A DNA stretch of 64,000 nucleotides, taken from NCBI GenBank assembly GCA_039033995.1, contig JBCCBP010000014.1, forward strand, positions 7,144 through 71,143, in the 5' to 3' direction. The stretch is from CALBPI01 sp039033995 (GTDB lineage: Bacteria; Pseudomonadota; Gammaproteobacteria; Steroidobacterales; Woeseiaceae). The notes under the pieces are model-generated. The model made no database searches and was not told the DNA's origin. It saw only the letters and a list, made by a program, of their open reading frames with translations. Below, piece after piece: positions 17,425 through 26,989 of the stretch (the first letter of the stretch is position 1; every line of letters starts with the position of its first letter). The position numbers were made by a program, and so were the translations under genes.

Positions 17425-18099
17425 CTAGCCTCGCTTGCGCCGATCCTGACGCCGGCGATCCCTTGCTGGTCTTTCACTAGAACTCCGCCTGCAGTGGACC
17501 AGAAACTCGCACTGACCAACCAACCATAGCCAGTAACCGGATAACTCTGCGAATTCTTCAATCGCCACCTTAACCGTGCGCGAGTAATCGGCACCAAGCA
17601 CACTCTGCCAAAACGGCGCATGGCCGAGAATATTCGCGTAGACCAGCAGCAGCGCAATCGCTGCGATAATCAACGCGAGGCTCGATGACGGTTGTATGCG
17701 CACCATTGCCACGGCGAGCGAGCGCGATCGCCGCATGATGTAGGTACCCGTCGCCACTGCGATGAGCGCGACAAGCAATTGCCAGGCGTGGTCGATCAGG
17801 TAGTAATCAAGAAACAGGTCGAGTTCCCGCACGAGCGCGATCCCTGCGATCGCCAATAACACGATCGCGAGTCCGGGATGATCGGGTTGATAGCGTATCG
17901 CAAGCAGACACAACAGGCCGATAACGAGCAATATCGCCACCTGCATCCATTCGATAACCGAGTGCTCGCTGGTCCCATAGGTCGGCGCCATACGGCTTTC
18001 GGTCAGCAGGTTTAAATCGACACCCTGCAAAGCAGCCAACACCGGTCCGCCGATGATGAACAGCAGTAACGCAAGGTAAGCCGTAAGCCGCGCAATCAT
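17425..18099 (-). CDS. Uncharacterised polytopic membrane protein
   Basis: I do not recognise this 224-residue protein. It has about six hydrophobic segments (near residues 5-25, 50-68, 75-93, 104-118, 136-155 and possibly 185-200), an ELDLFLDYYLIDHAWQ stretch rich in acidic and aromatic residues between helices 3 and 4, and a very basic C-terminal tail (RPARDRRRQDRRKRG). The first bases overlap the HExxH gene by 4, so the pair is translationally coupled and probably cotranscribed from the leuS-lptE side. It converges with tspO. Confidence 0.7.
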   Translation of the reverse strand: MIARLTAYLALLLFIIGGPVLAALQGVDLNLLTESRMAPTYGTSEHSVIEWMQVAILLVIGLLCLLAIRYQPDHPGLAIVLLAIAGIALVRELDLFLDYYLIDHAWQLLVALIAVATGTYIMRRSRSLAVAMVRIQPSSSLALIIAAIALLLVYANILGHAPFWQSVLGADYSRTVKVAIEEFAELSGYWLWLVGQCEFLVHCRRSSSERPARDRRRQDRRKRG

Positions 18100-18590
18100 T
18101 CTGACCGCTCACCACCGAGCAGCCATTCGCCCAGACCATGCTGGCCCAGCCATCGACGAGCATCGTCAGCATTGTTGCTAAACCACTGCGCGGTCGATCC
18201 GTCTGGAAAGCTATACCCCCAGGCGTCCATGTCATCGGCCAAACCGCGCCAGCCACGCGGATCGATGCGATCCGCGACACACAACTGCAAGTAGCAGACC
18301 GCTGCCTCCTCAAGATCGCAACCACCAGCGTCTCTCAAAATTGCGCCTCGCGCAGCGGCCGCCGCACAGATGGCATGACATGCCTCATGCAAAAATGAGT
18401 GCAACGGCGTATCGCCTCGGACATGAATCGTCTCGCCTTCGATGCCGGCTTCCGAATCACCCCAGTAGCTTTGTGGGATAGCGACTCGTTGTGGATGCTG
18501 AGTTACATGCAAGCGATGCTGCTTCAAAAATCGTGCTATGCCAGCGGCAGAATGAGCATCCGCCATCGCTTCAGCAAACGCGCGCATCAC
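18096..18590 (-). CDS. Uncharacterised protein with HExxH zinc-metallopeptidase motif
   Basis: A 164-residue protein without a signal peptide. The motif LHEACHAI at residues 67-74 is a classic HExxH zinc site (H68, E69, H72), and a downstream acidic pair (CDLEEAAVCYLQL) about 20 residues on could give the third ligand, as in gluzincin-like families. I do not recognise the family by name. It overlaps lptE by 4 bases upstream and the membrane protein by 4 bases downstream. The membrane partner is a possible substrate or docking site, but that is inference. Confidence 0.7.
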   Translation of the reverse strand: MMRAFAEAMADAHSAAGIARFLKQHRLHVTQHPQRVAIPQSYWGDSEAGIEGETIHVRGDTPLHSFLHEACHAICAAAAARGAILRDAGGCDLEEAAVCYLQLCVADRIDPRGWRGLADDMDAWGYSFPDGSTAQWFSNNADDARRWLGQHGLGEWLLGGERSE

Positions 18591-19066
18591 TGCAATGACG
18601 ACAGTTGGCGCATAATGCTGTCGACAAGGTCCTGAACGATGACCTCGCGCACCTGTTCCTCTTCGCGCACTTTGCCCAACACTTCAAATTCGTTCCAGAC
18701 GTAATCGCGCGTCAGCGTGTCCGACGGCCGATCGATCAGTAATTCTTCATCGCGAAAGAACTGATAGTTGACGGTGTAGAACACTTCGTACTCACGCGGA
18801 ATATTGCGCGCCGACACGGATAGAATTCGCTGCCCGCTTTGCACCGAGTTGATCACCAGCCGATTGCCCGAGTCGGCTTGCAAGGGGATGCCACGCTGCA
18901 GAAACTCCCGTTCCAATGCGAGATACAAATCACTGCGTGTGTCTTCGGCCTGCAGATTCAGCGACTCTACAAAATTGGGCAATGGTGCCGGGCGCGCGAG
19001 CTGAAACCCGCAGCCGGTCAATGCGAGCAAAATAGCGAGGGTTGAGGCGCGCTCAAACCACGACAT
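18587..19066 (-). CDS. lptE: LPS-assembly lipoprotein LptE
   Basis: LptE is the outer-membrane lipoprotein that plugs the LptD barrel and helps place lipopolysaccharide at the cell surface. The N-terminus MSWFERASTLAILLALTGC is a lipoprotein signal with lipobox LTGC, followed by GFQLARP, typical of LptE. I chose the ATG at 19066; a start at 19090 would put extra residues before the signal peptide. It overlaps the leuS end by 14 bases. holA, which normally follows, is absent. Confidence 0.9.
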   Translation of the reverse strand: MSWFERASTLAILLALTGCGFQLARPAPLPNFVESLNLQAEDTRSDLYLALEREFLQRGIPLQADSGNRLVINSVQSGQRILSVSARNIPREYEVFYTVNYQFFRDEELLIDRPSDTLTRDYVWNEFEVLGKVREEEQVREVIVQDLVDSIMRQLSSLQ

Positions 19067-21527
19067 TGACGAGCTTCCCCGGCACGACAATCACCTTACG
19101 GATCTCCTTGCCATCGATAAACGATTGCACATTGCTATCGGCCAGTGCCTGCGTCTGCAACGCATCCTTTTCGATATTCGCAGCCACTTGCAAGCGCGCA
19201 CGCAGCTTACCATTCACCTGCACGACGACTTCAATCTCGTCTTTCACAAGCGCTGTTTCGTCGACGGCAGGCCAACGCTCGTCTACGACATCCGTGTTCG
19301 AACCGAGCGCATGCCACAAGTCGTGCGTGATATGCGGCACAATCGGCGACAACAACAATACCGCGGTTTCTAACGCTTCCTGGCGTACGCGTTGACTAAC
19401 CGGAGTGGTTACTTCGGTTGCCACAACCGTGTTCAGCAATTCCATCACACCAGCAATCGCGGTGTTGAACGTATAGCGACGCCCGACGTCGTCGGATACT
19501 TTCGCGATGATCTCATGCGTCTTGCGGCGTAGGTCCTTGTCGGCGCGGCTGAGTTTGTCAAACGTCTCCGCAGCATCGATGTTGGCCTCAACATGTTCAT
19601 GCACGATCCGCCACAACCTTTTGAGGAAACGGAATGCACCGCCGACACCGTCGTCCGACCATTCCAGCGCCTGCTCCGGGGGTGCGGTGAACATCATGAA
19701 CAAGCGCACCGTGTCCGCGCCGTATTCTTCGATCATGCCCTGCGGATCGACAGTATTGCCTTCCGATTTGGACATTTTGCGACCGTCTTTCAGCACCATG
19801 CCCTGCGTCAGCAGATTGGTGAACGGTTCATCCGCCCCGGACAAACCGAGATCGCGCAGCAACTTCTGGAAGAAGCGCGCATACAGCAAATGCAGAATCG
19901 CGTGCTCGACGCCACCGATGTACTGATCGACCGGCAGCCAGTAGGCAGCACGCTCGTCCAGCATGCTGTCGGCGGCATCCGGGCTGGCGTAGCGCGCGTA
20001 GTACCATGACGATTCCACGAAGGTATCAAACGTGTCCGTCTCTCGGCGGGCCGGCTTTCCACACACAGGACACGCCACGTTGACGAACTCCGGCATGTCC
20101 TTCAACGGTGACCCGGTACCGCTGACCGTCACATCCTCTGGCAATACCACTGGCAAGTCCTGCTCCGGCACCGGGACGGCACCGCAGTCATCGCAATAGA
20201 TGATCGGGATAGGTGTGCCCCAGTAACGCTGCCGTGATACGCCCCAGTCGCGCAAACGATAGTTGACCTGTCGCGTCGCACGCCCGTCGGCCGACAAACG
20301 ATCCGCAATCGCGTCGAACGCCGCATCGAAACTCAACCCGCTGAATTCACCGGAATCCATCGTTTCATGCTTAGCGACATACGGCGCGGCGGCAATATCA
20401 ACATCATCACCGGGCGCCGCCGCGATGACCTGACGGATCGGCAAGCCATACTTCTTAGCGAACTCATGGTCGCGCTCGTCGTGACCCGGCACGGCCATCA
20501 GTGCACCGGTGCCGTAACTCATCAATACGAAATTAGCCACCCAGATCGGAACCGGCTCGCCGGTTAACGGATGGACCGCGTTGATGCCGAGCGGCATGCC
20601 CAATTTTTCGCGTGTCTCGATATCCGCTTCAGCGGCACTGGTTTGTTTGCAGGTCGTGATGAAGTCCGTCAGCTCAGCGTTGCCCGCCGCCGCACGCGCC
20701 GCCAACGGATGCTCCGCTGCGACCGCCATATAAGTCACGCCATACAATGTGTCTGGTCGCGTCGTGAACACACGCAGCACGCCGTCGGTATCCGCCAGTT
20801 CCGCCTGGAAGTCGCCGTCCATCGCAAAGTCGATTTCCAGGCCTTCCGAGCGGCCGATCCAGTTGCGCTGCATAGTTTTGACGGCGTCCGGCCAGCCCGG
20901 CATATCATCCAGCTGCGCCAGTAGCTCATCAGCATAGTTGGTGATGCGCATGAACCACTGCGGGATCTCACGCCGTTCCACCAGCGCACCACTGCGCCAA
21001 CCGCGCCCATCGATGACCTGTTCATTAGCCAGTACCGTGTTATCGACCGGATCCCAGTTCACCACCGAGTTCTTGCGGTACACCAAACCCTTCTCGAATA
21101 GTTTGACGAACAGCCATTGCTCCCAGCGGTAGTAATCCGGTTTGCAGGTCGTAACCTCGCGTCGCCAATCGTAGCCAAGCCCCAGCGCGTTCATTTGGCC
21201 GCGCATGTAGTCGATGTTCTGGTAAGTCCATTCCGCCGGCGGCACCTGATTCTTGATCGCGGCGTTCTCAGCGGGCATGCCGAACGCATCCCAACCCATC
21301 GGTTGCAGCACGTGTTTGCCTTGCATGCGCTGATAGCGCGCGACGACGTCGGAAATCGTGAACACACGCACATGCCCCATGTGCAGGCGGCCGCTCGGAT
21401 AGGGGAACATCGTCAGGCAATAGTAAGCGTCGGCCCCTTCGAGCTCATCGACCTCAAAGGTCTTTTGTGTGCGCCAGTGTTCCTGTACCCGGCCTTCGAT
21501 ATCGGCGGGATGGTATTGCTTCTTCAT
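19053..21527 (-). CDS. leuS: Leucyl-tRNA synthetase
   Basis: A class I aminoacyl-tRNA synthetase of 824 residues. The HIGH-type motif appears as PYPSGRLHMGHVRVF and the KMSKS motif as GRKMSKSEGN; between them sits the CP1 editing domain, which hydrolyses wrongly charged tRNA. A Cys-containing zinc-type loop (CPVCGKPARRETDTFDTF) is also present. It lies between lnt and lptE, the usual gammaproteobacterial position. Confidence 0.97.
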   Translation of the reverse strand: MKKQYHPADIEGRVQEHWRTQKTFEVDELEGADAYYCLTMFPYPSGRLHMGHVRVFTISDVVARYQRMQGKHVLQPMGWDAFGMPAENAAIKNQVPPAEWTYQNIDYMRGQMNALGLGYDWRREVTTCKPDYYRWEQWLFVKLFEKGLVYRKNSVVNWDPVDNTVLANEQVIDGRGWRSGALVERREIPQWFMRITNYADELLAQLDDMPGWPDAVKTMQRNWIGRSEGLEIDFAMDGDFQAELADTDGVLRVFTTRPDTLYGVTYMAVAAEHPLAARAAAGNAELTDFITTCKQTSAAEADIETREKLGMPLGINAVHPLTGEPVPIWVANFVLMSYGTGALMAVPGHDERDHEFAKKYGLPIRQVIAAAPGDDVDIAAAPYVAKHETMDSGEFSGLSFDAAFDAIADRLSADGRATRQVNYRLRDWGVSRQRYWGTPIPIIYCDDCGAVPVPEQDLPVVLPEDVTVSGTGSPLKDMPEFVNVACPVCGKPARRETDTFDTFVESSWYYARYASPDAADSMLDERAAYWLPVDQYIGGVEHAILHLLYARFFQKLLRDLGLSGADEPFTNLLTQGMVLKDGRKMSKSEGNTVDPQGMIEEYGADTVRLFMMFTAPPEQALEWSDDGVGGAFRFLKRLWRIVHEHVEANIDAAETFDKLSRADKDLRRKTHEIIAKVSDDVGRRYTFNTAIAGVMELLNTVVATEVTTPVSQRVRQEALETAVLLLSPIVPHITHDLWHALGSNTDVVDERWPAVDETALVKDEIEVVVQVNGKLRARLQVAANIEKDALQTQALADSNVQSFIDGKEIRKVIVVPGKLVNVVV

Positions 21528-21575
21528 GGTCTTGCGTGGTCTGCGACGGTTCGATTCAGACGCTAAGGATACAGG

Positions 21576-23063
21576 CTATTTAGCAGATGTTAACCCTGTC
21601 TGGCGCCGCTGCTGCGCGATCGCCGTCCCGACTAGTACCAGCAACGAAATCACCAGCAACGGCAGGTTGCCCACGCGTGTAAATGGCGTATGGCCGGCGC
21701 GCATCGTCAACGTGCCCTGCAGGGTCGCGGGCTCGAAGGCTGGCGCCTGTGCTCGGACCGCGCCACGACTGTCGATCAGCGCACTTATTCCGGTGTTAGT
21801 GGAGCGCGCTTGCCAGCGCTGGCTTTCGAGGGAACGCGCACGCGCTATCTGAAGGTGCTGATGCGGCGCAATCGTATCGCCAAACCAGGCGTCATTGCTG
21901 ATGTTGATGATGAAACTGGCATCCGGAAAAAACACTCGCTGCTCGGCCGCATACGCATCTTCGTAGCAGATACTCGCAGCGGCCAACTGATCACCGACAC
22001 GAATCGGAGAGGGTGCTGCGTCACCGGCGCGGATGTTCGCATAGGGTAAGCCGCGCAATCGCATCCAATCGCGGATAAAGCCCGGCACCGGAAAGAACTC
22101 ACCGAACGGCACGAGATGCCTTTTCTCATACCACTGCTGTTGACCGCCTGCGAGCGCCAGCATGGCATTCGCGGGTTCCTGGTTCTCCGGTTGGTTGAGA
22201 ATACCCAGCACCACGGTCTGTTGCCGGGTCGCGGCGACCTGCCCGAGTTGTGCCAGATAGGCACGCACGTTTTGCGCCAGCGCAGGAATGGCTACCTCCG
22301 GCATCAGCAACAGATCCACAGGCTCGCTGTCGACTACGAAACGCGCATACCATTGCAGCGTCGCCTGAAACTCTTCCTGGCGCCACTTGAGACGCTGGTC
22401 CTGACCAAGCTGGCCAATACGCACACTCAACGTCTCGTCAGTCTCCACCGTCCATTGACGGTCATACAAGCCCGCACTAGCGGCCGCCAACACGGCTAGT
22501 GTGGCCACTGCGACCTGCCGTACCCGACCGGGCAGGATCAATCCATACAAGGCGACAGCCGCCGCGACAAGCACGAACGAACCGAGATAGACCCCGCCCA
22601 GCGGCAGCCAACCCGAGAGCGGCGTTTCTGGCAGCGCACTACCGAGCGTCAACCAGGGAAAACCGCTCAACACCCAACCGCGAAGCCATTCTGTCCATAC
22701 CCACAGGAACGGCAACAACGGCAACAAAATAGCCGGCGATGTGGCCAACCAGCGGCGGAGCAGCCAGCAGTTCAGGCCGAAATAGACGGCCATAATGGCC
22801 ACCATGCCGAGCACCAGCAGCATCGCGAGCGCAATCGGTACCTGACCGATAACAACGACAGAATGGTAGAGCCAGTAAGTGCCGGTTAGAAACGCACCGC
22901 CGCCAAACGCAAAGCCACGCCAGAACGCCGTCCGCGGTGGAGCACTCCGCCACAGTGGCAGATGCACAGCGATCAACAGCGGCGCGAGCCACCAATGTTC
23001 AAACGGCGCGAATGCCAGCGGCAGTAGCGCACCGAGCACCAGGCTGGCTAGCAATTGTGGCAT
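21576..23063 (-). CDS. lnt: Apolipoprotein N-acyltransferase Lnt
   Basis: Lnt adds the third acyl chain to the N-terminal cysteine of lipoproteins in the inner membrane. The 495-residue protein has a hydrophobic N-terminal half of six to eight helices and a periplasmic nitrilase-like domain. The catalytic triad is visible as Glu in LMPEVAIPAL, Lys in YEKRHLVPFGE and Cys in ASICYEDAYA. It is 3 bases downstream of corC, an ordinary gammaproteobacterial pair. The window encodes many lipoproteins that would be its substrates. Confidence 0.95.
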   Translation of the reverse strand: MPQLLASLVLGALLPLAFAPFEHWWLAPLLIAVHLPLWRSAPPRTAFWRGFAFGGGAFLTGTYWLYHSVVVIGQVPIALAMLLVLGMVAIMAVYFGLNCWLLRRWLATSPAILLPLLPFLWVWTEWLRGWVLSGFPWLTLGSALPETPLSGWLPLGGVYLGSFVLVAAAVALYGLILPGRVRQVAVATLAVLAAASAGLYDRQWTVETDETLSVRIGQLGQDQRLKWRQEEFQATLQWYARFVVDSEPVDLLLMPEVAIPALAQNVRAYLAQLGQVAATRQQTVVLGILNQPENQEPANAMLALAGGQQQWYEKRHLVPFGEFFPVPGFIRDWMRLRGLPYANIRAGDAAPSPIRVGDQLAAASICYEDAYAAEQRVFFPDASFIINISNDAWFGDTIAPHQHLQIARARSLESQRWQARSTNTGISALIDSRGAVRAQAPAFEPATLQGTLTMRAGHTPFTRVGNLPLLVISLLVLVGTAIAQQRRQTGLTSAK

Positions 23064-23066
23064 CGG

Positions 23067-23939
23067 CTATGCGGCGTCGTCTGCCGCAACGGCGAACACG
23101 CCCACCGTTTCAATGCGGCGCCGGTCAGCTTTAGTCACGGTGAATCTAAAACCGCCGTGGTCGAGGACTTCACCGCGACGCGGCATACGACCGAGTTCGG
23201 TCATGACCAGACCGCCGACCGTGTCGTATTGCTCGTCGCTTAACTCGCACTCAAAGTAATCGTTGAAGTCTTCGATGCGGGTCAGACCGCGGACGGCATA
23301 TCGCGGTACGCCCTCGCGCTCACCATCCTGACGGATCCACTCATCCTCTGCGGAATCATGTTCATCGTCGATCTCGCCGACGATCTCCTCGAGGACATCC
23401 TCGATCGTCAACAGACCGGCGACGCCACCGTATTCATCGACCACCACCGCCATATGGTTATGGCTGGCGCGGAATTCTTTGAGCAGGGTATTCAGACGCT
23501 TGGATTCAGGAATAAACACGACCGGGCGCAACCAACCCGAGAGATCCAGAGGTTGATCCTTTGGCTCGCCGAGACAGTTGAGTAAATCCTTGGCCAACAA
23601 GATTCCAATGATCTCGTCGCGCTCATCGCCATGAATCGGAAATCGGGAATGGCCGGAATCGATGATGGCCTGCAGCATGTCGCCGAAAGGCATGCCGTCC
23701 TCAAGCACCACCATTTGCGAGCGAGGCACCATCACATCGCGCACCTGGGTTTCTGCAACCTCAAGCACGCCAGCCAGCATCGACCGCTCATCCTCGTCGA
23801 AAACACGCTGCACACTCGCGTCTTCGATCAGTTCTATGATCTCTTCCCGTGTTTTGGGCTCCCCTTTGAATGCGGCAAACAGTCGTTGCCAGATTCCTGT
23901 CTGAGAGCCCTGGGGACTAGGAGGTTTTTCTTCGCTCAT
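23067..23939 (-). CDS. corC: CorC/YbeX-type CBS-domain protein
   Basis: A cytosolic 290-residue protein with two CBS domains (about residues 65-200, starting RDVMVPRSQMVVL) and a C-terminal CorC_HlyC transporter-associated domain (GGLVMTELGRMPRRGE). CorC/YbeX has been linked to Mg2+/Co2+ resistance and to ribosome metabolism together with YbeY. It stands between ybeY and lnt as in Escherichia coli. Confidence 0.94.
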   Translation of the reverse strand: MSEEKPPSPQGSQTGIWQRLFAAFKGEPKTREEIIELIEDASVQRVFDEDERSMLAGVLEVAETQVRDVMVPRSQMVVLEDGMPFGDMLQAIIDSGHSRFPIHGDERDEIIGILLAKDLLNCLGEPKDQPLDLSGWLRPVVFIPESKRLNTLLKEFRASHNHMAVVVDEYGGVAGLLTIEDVLEEIVGEIDDEHDSAEDEWIRQDGEREGVPRYAVRGLTRIEDFNDYFECELSDEQYDTVGGLVMTELGRMPRRGEVLDHGGFRFTVTKADRRRIETVGVFAVAADDAA

Positions 23940-23993
23940 CGCCTTAACTTCTGCTTATGGCCGCTAATCATAGCAGCAATCCCGACGCTGGCG

Positions 23994-24509
23994 TCAGACG
24001 GCGTAGGGATCCGGGACGCCCAGCGCCTGCAACGCCTGGCGTTCGAGGGCTTCCATACGCTCCGCCTCATCGGCCTCGATATGGTCGTAGCCAACTAAAT
24101 GCAGGCAGCCGTGTACCACCATATGCAAATAGTGATGCGCCAACGCCTTGCCCTGCGCCTTGGCCTCATCGGCCACGACATCGGCGCAAATCACGAGATC
24201 GCCGAGATGAGCGCCCTCGCCTGACAGCTCGGCTATCGGTGCCACCTGATCGCGAGGCACCGGAAACGCCAAGACGTTGGTCGGTCCTGGCTTGTCGCGC
24301 CATTCCGTGTTGAGCGCCGCGCTTTGCGCCGGCGGCACGATGGCGATAGCCACAACCTGCTCGCCGTCGAGCGATACCTCGATATCCGCCAGCGACAATG
24401 CGACGTCGGCCGCACGTTGCCAGGATTCGGTATCGGGACAGTCGACCGCGGTCGCATCGCAGGCGATATCGAGTGTGATGCGTGCCACGGGTTCAGTCGC
24501 GGTTGTCAT
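23994..24509 (-). CDS. ybeY: Endoribonuclease YbeY
   Basis: YbeY is a single-strand endoribonuclease for 16S rRNA 3'-end maturation and ribosome quality control. The zinc-binding signature HGCLHLVGYDH is at about residues 126-136. I use the ATG at 24509, just inside the phoH end, because the sequence from TEPVARITLDIACD onward looks like the family start; further upstream in-frame ATGs (to 24551) lie well inside phoH. It precedes corC by 54 bases. Confidence 0.93.
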   Translation of the reverse strand: MTTATEPVARITLDIACDATAVDCPDTESWQRAADVALSLADIEVSLDGEQVVAIAIVPPAQSAALNTEWRDKPGPTNVLAFPVPRDQVAPIAELSGEGAHLGDLVICADVVADEAKAQGKALAHHYLHMVVHGCLHLVGYDHIEADEAERMEALERQALQALGVPDPYAV

Positions 24510-25491
24510 CCTGCTCGTAGGCGTCATAGGCATCGACAATCTTCTGCACAAGCGGGTGACGCACCACGTCGGTCGAACCGAATCGGGTCATGCCGATGCC
24601 GGCGACGTCACTCAACACACGCATGACGTGCTTGAGACCCGACAACTGACCGTGCGGCAAATCGATCTGAGAGACGTCGCCAGTGACGACAGCTGTTGAA
24701 CCGAAGCCGATCCGCGTTAGAAACATCTTCATCTGCGCGACGGTCGTGTTCTGCGCTTCGTCCAGAATGATGAACGACTCGTTCAAAGAGCGACCGCGCA
24801 TGAAAGCCAACGGCGCGACCTCGATCATGTTGCGCTCGAGCAGCTTAATCACCTGCTCATAACCGAGCATCTCGTACAAGGCGTCGTACATCGGTCGCAG
24901 GTACGGGTCGACTTTCTGGGTCAGATCGCCGGGTAAAAAGCCCAGACGCTCGCCCGCCTCCACGGCTGGTCGCACCAGGATAATTCGCCGCACGCGATCG
25001 GTCTCCAATGCCTCGACCGCCGTCGCCACCGCCAGATAGGTTTTGCCGGTTCCCGCTGGTCCGATGCCGAACGTCAGATCGTTATCGCGGACTTGAGCCA
25101 GATAGTTACTCTGATTCGCGCCACGCGGCCGGATCAGTTTACGCCGAGTGCGGATCACCATTTCATCGGGATCGTTTGCGACGCTCAATACCGGATTGTC
25201 TTTGCCACCAACTGGCTGCATACCTGACTCCTGTAGGCACATGTGGATATGGTGTGGTTCCAACCGCTCATTCGCCGTCTGTTCGAATAGCGTACGCAGC
25301 ACCTGCTCGCCTTGCAGCGTGGCGTTTTTACTACCCTGAATCCTGAAGTGATTGCCGCGGTTGGCGATCTCGACGTTGAGTCGACGTTCGATATGGCGGA
25401 GGTTTTCATCGAATTGGCCGCTGAGGTTGGCGAGCCGAGAATTGTCTTCCGGCTCAAGCACGAGATCGCGGCTGGATGATGTATTGGTCAA
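24493..25491 (-). CDS. ybeZ: PhoH-family ATPase (YbeZ)
   Basis: A 332-residue P-loop NTPase of the PhoH/YbeZ family, associated with YbeY and probably acting on RNA. Walker A is GPAGTGKTYLA and Walker B is FIILDEAQNT; an RNA-binding-like N-terminal extension precedes the ATPase core. It is transcribed after miaB with 86 bases between, and its end overlaps ybeY. Confidence 0.93.
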   Translation of the reverse strand: MTNTSSSRDLVLEPEDNSRLANLSGQFDENLRHIERRLNVEIANRGNHFRIQGSKNATLQGEQVLRTLFEQTANERLEPHHIHMCLQESGMQPVGGKDNPVLSVANDPDEMVIRTRRKLIRPRGANQSNYLAQVRDNDLTFGIGPAGTGKTYLAVATAVEALETDRVRRIILVRPAVEAGERLGFLPGDLTQKVDPYLRPMYDALYEMLGYEQVIKLLERNMIEVAPLAFMRGRSLNESFIILDEAQNTTVAQMKMFLTRIGFGSTAVVTGDVSQIDLPHGQLSGLKHVMRVLSDVAGIGMTRFGSTDVVRHPLVQKIVDAYDAYEQDDNRD

Positions 25492-25546
25492 AGTGTTTCG
25501 CGGACCCTTTTCCCTTTAGCTTGCCGTCAGGCTACGCTAGGAAGAC

Positions 25547-25577
25547 AATCGAGAAAAGTCTTTTTTCGATTTTTTTA
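25547..25577. terminator. Hairpin with T-run between miaB and phoH
   Basis: AATCGAGAAAA (25547-25557) pairs with TTTTTTCGATT (25561-25571) with one mismatch and a 3-base loop, followed on the plus strand by more T residues. On the minus strand, the direction of miaB transcription, the sequence after the stem is less T-rich (GTCTTCC), so it may act as a weak attenuator between miaB and phoH rather than a full terminator. Confidence 0.35.
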
Positions 25578-26921
25578 TCACGCACTGCGTGCAGCAGGGG
25601 CCAGCAAACGCCCACGTAACGAGTTGGGTAACGCCTCGGTAATCACGACATCGGCGAAGTCGCCAATCAACGAAGCCGGACCGTCAAAGTTCACCCAGCG
25701 CATGTTCTCAGTACGACCCGCGAGCTGCGATGCGTCCTTCCGCGCATGACGTTCGACCAGTACGCGCTCAGTCCGTCCAACCATCGCCTGACTGATCGCC
25801 TGCGCTTGTTGAATAATGCGCGCCTGCAAAACCGCCAGTCGCTGTTTTTTTTCTTCCATCGGCACTTCGTCTGCCAACGACGCCGCTGGCGTGCCCGGCC
25901 GTGCACTGTAGATAAAACTGAACGACTGGTCGAAGCCAACTTCCGCGATGAGATTCATCGTGTCTTCGAAATCCTTGGCAGTCTCGCCCGGGAATCCGAC
26001 AATGAAATCAGATGACAAACTGATATCCGGTCGCACGGCACGCAGCTTGCGGATTTTCTGTTTGTATTCGATCGCGGTATGGCCGCGCTTCATACGCATC
26101 AGCGTGCGATCAGAACCGCTCTGTACCGGCAGGTGCAAATAATTGGCGAGCTTCGGCACGTTCGCGTAAGCCTCGATCAGGCTGTCGGTGAACTCCACCG
26201 GATGCGACGTCGTAAAACGGATGCGATCGATGCCATCCACTTCGGCGACGTAATGAATCAGCGTCGCCAGATCTGCAATCTCGCCGTCGTGCATCGGGCC
26301 GCGATAGGCATTAACGTTCTGGCCCAGCAGATTAATCTCGCGTACGCCCTTGGCCGCTAACTGCACTACCTCAACGATCACATCGTCGAAAGGACGGGAG
26401 ATTTCCTCACCGCGCGTATACGGCACCACGCAGAACGAGCAGTACTTGCTGCAACCCTCCATGACAGACACGAACGCGGTCGGCCCCTCGGCACGGGGTT
26501 CGGGCAGACGGTCGAATTTTTCGATTTCCGGGAACGAAATATCCACAATGCCGCCCCTGCCGGCGCGGGCCTCGTTCACCATCGCGGGCAATCGATGCAA
26601 AGTCTGCGGGCCGAACACAAAATCCACGACTGGCGCGCGCTTGATGATGGCATCGCCTTCCTGACTGGCGACACAGCCGCCGACGCCGATCAGCATGCCA
26701 GGCTTGCTGTCTTTCAGCATGCGCCAGCGACCGAGCTCTGAGAACACCTTCTCTGCCGCCTTCTCGCGGATTGAGCACGTATTCACCAGTAGCACGTCAG
26801 CATCATCGGGCGTGTTGGTCACGGTCATACCGTGTGATTCCGCGAGCACATCGGCCATCTTGGACGAGTCGTACTCGTTCATCTGGCAGCCGTACGTCTT
26901 GATGTAGAGTTTTTCAGCCAT
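25578..26921 (-). CDS. miaB: tRNA-2-methylthio-N6-dimethylallyladenosine synthase MiaB
   Basis: A radical-SAM methylthiotransferase that modifies A37 of tRNAs reading UNN codons. The N-terminal domain has its three cluster cysteines in YGCQMNEYDS, NTCSIREKA and GVGGCVASQ; the radical-SAM motif is CSKYCSFC; a TRAM domain forms the C-terminus. The length is 447 residues. It is the first gene of the miaB-phoH-ybeY-corC-lnt-leuS-lptE series. Confidence 0.96.
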   Translation of the reverse strand: MAEKLYIKTYGCQMNEYDSSKMADVLAESHGMTVTNTPDDADVLLVNTCSIREKAAEKVFSELGRWRMLKDSKPGMLIGVGGCVASQEGDAIIKRAPVVDFVFGPQTLHRLPAMVNEARAGRGGIVDISFPEIEKFDRLPEPRAEGPTAFVSVMEGCSKYCSFCVVPYTRGEEISRPFDDVIVEVVQLAAKGVREINLLGQNVNAYRGPMHDGEIADLATLIHYVAEVDGIDRIRFTTSHPVEFTDSLIEAYANVPKLANYLHLPVQSGSDRTLMRMKRGHTAIEYKQKIRKLRAVRPDISLSSDFIVGFPGETAKDFEDTMNLIAEVGFDQSFSFIYSARPGTPAASLADEVPMEEKKQRLAVLQARIIQQAQAISQAMVGRTERVLVERHARKDASQLAGRTENMRWVNFDGPASLIGDFADVVITEALPNSLRGRLLAPAARSA

Positions 26922-26989
26922 GCCGCGATTTTACTGGAATTCGGGAAAAACGTGCTAGTGCTGCAGCCAAGTAAGCGGCCCAATACCCT

